Shown here: in pieces, positions 6,905 to 7,012 of the stretch
Layout: each line of letters starts with the position of its first letter
How positions within the stretch are numbered: the stretch's first letter is position 1
DNA from: JABMMZ01 sp964600345
GTDB lineage: Bacteria; Bacteroidota; Bacteroidia; NS11-12g; UBA955
Length of the DNA: 7,012 bases
Assembly (NCBI GenBank): GCA_964600345.1
Contig: CAZRKA010000167.1
Coordinates: 1 to 7,012, forward strand
Reading direction: 5' to 3'
Made by a program: the position numbers and the translations under genes
The notes under the pieces: generated by a model
The model's database searches: none
Told to the model about the DNA's origin: nothing
Seen by the model: only the letters and a program-made list of their open reading frames with translations

Positions 6905-7012
6905 CTATTGTGAACTCAGGATGGATAACAATTCATCCAGTTTAGGTGTGAGGATAATTTCTGTGCGTCTGTTTTTGGCGCGAGCTTCAGGAGTATTGGC
7001 GGGATCTATAGG
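6905..7012 (-). CDS. C-terminal end of an OmpA/MotB-family peptidoglycan-binding protein (partial)
   Basis: The last 35 codons of a minus-strand gene that continues beyond the right edge, ending in TAG followed at once by an in-frame TAA (6902-6904). The visible residues include NTPEARAKNRRTEIILTPKL and end in a short helix, LDELLSILSSQ. The R-A-x-N-R-R-T-E-I pattern is the conserved closing segment of OmpA-like domains, where the arginine-rich helix precedes the final strand; the TPKLDEL tail is common in Bacteroidota MotB/OmpA-type proteins. The family anchors outer-membrane or envelope proteins to peptidoglycan. What lies N-terminal (lipoprotein anchor, coiled coil, beta barrel) cannot be seen. 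A strong intrinsic terminator follows. Confidence 0.8.
   Translation of the reverse strand, partial: PIDPANTPEARAKNRRTEIILTPKLDELLSILSSQ

Overview
The window looks like chromosomal DNA from a Bacteroidota bacterium. The evidence is a C-terminal type IX secretion (T9SS) sorting domain, a protein built from GldM-type periplasmic domains, an OmpA/MotB-type C-terminus of the kind common in the phylum, and no good Shine-Dalgarno spacing before the genes. Genus cannot be read from the sequence; an uncultured Chitinophagia-, Saprospiria- or Sphingobacteriia-like lineage is a guess. No phage, transposon, CRISPR or tRNA/rRNA signal was found.

Layout from left to right: (1) 1-1986, plus strand: the C-terminal three quarters of alanyl-tRNA synthetase (alaS), cut by the window edge. 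(2) 2032-4776, minus strand, convergent with alaS: a 914-residue secreted surface protein. It has a signal peptide, a cysteine-rich N-terminal half of a Bacteroidota surface-protein type (RDCRG / EEH / CCR landmarks), six tandem Ig-like repeats of about 70 residues, and a T9SS type A sorting domain. (3) 4777-4948: a 172-base divergent intergenic region. (4) 4949-6322, plus strand: a 457-residue exported protein with two domains resembling the last two periplasmic domains of the gliding/T9SS motor protein GldM, followed by MORN-like (YwqK-type) repeats. It lacks the motor transmembrane region of GldM. (5) 6366-6833, minus strand: rlmH, the 23S rRNA pseudouridine-1915 methyltransferase. (6) 6844-6881: a strong intrinsic terminator on the minus strand. 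(7) 6905-7012, minus strand: the last 35 codons of an OmpA/MotB-family protein, cut by the right edge.

alaS and rlmH are housekeeping translation genes and the OmpA-like gene is a cell-envelope gene. Between them lies a divergently arranged pair: a predicted T9SS cargo and a GldM-domain protein. This pair is the accessory part of the window and the most interesting part. That the two work together in the envelope is an inference from their position and domain content, not something the sequence proves.
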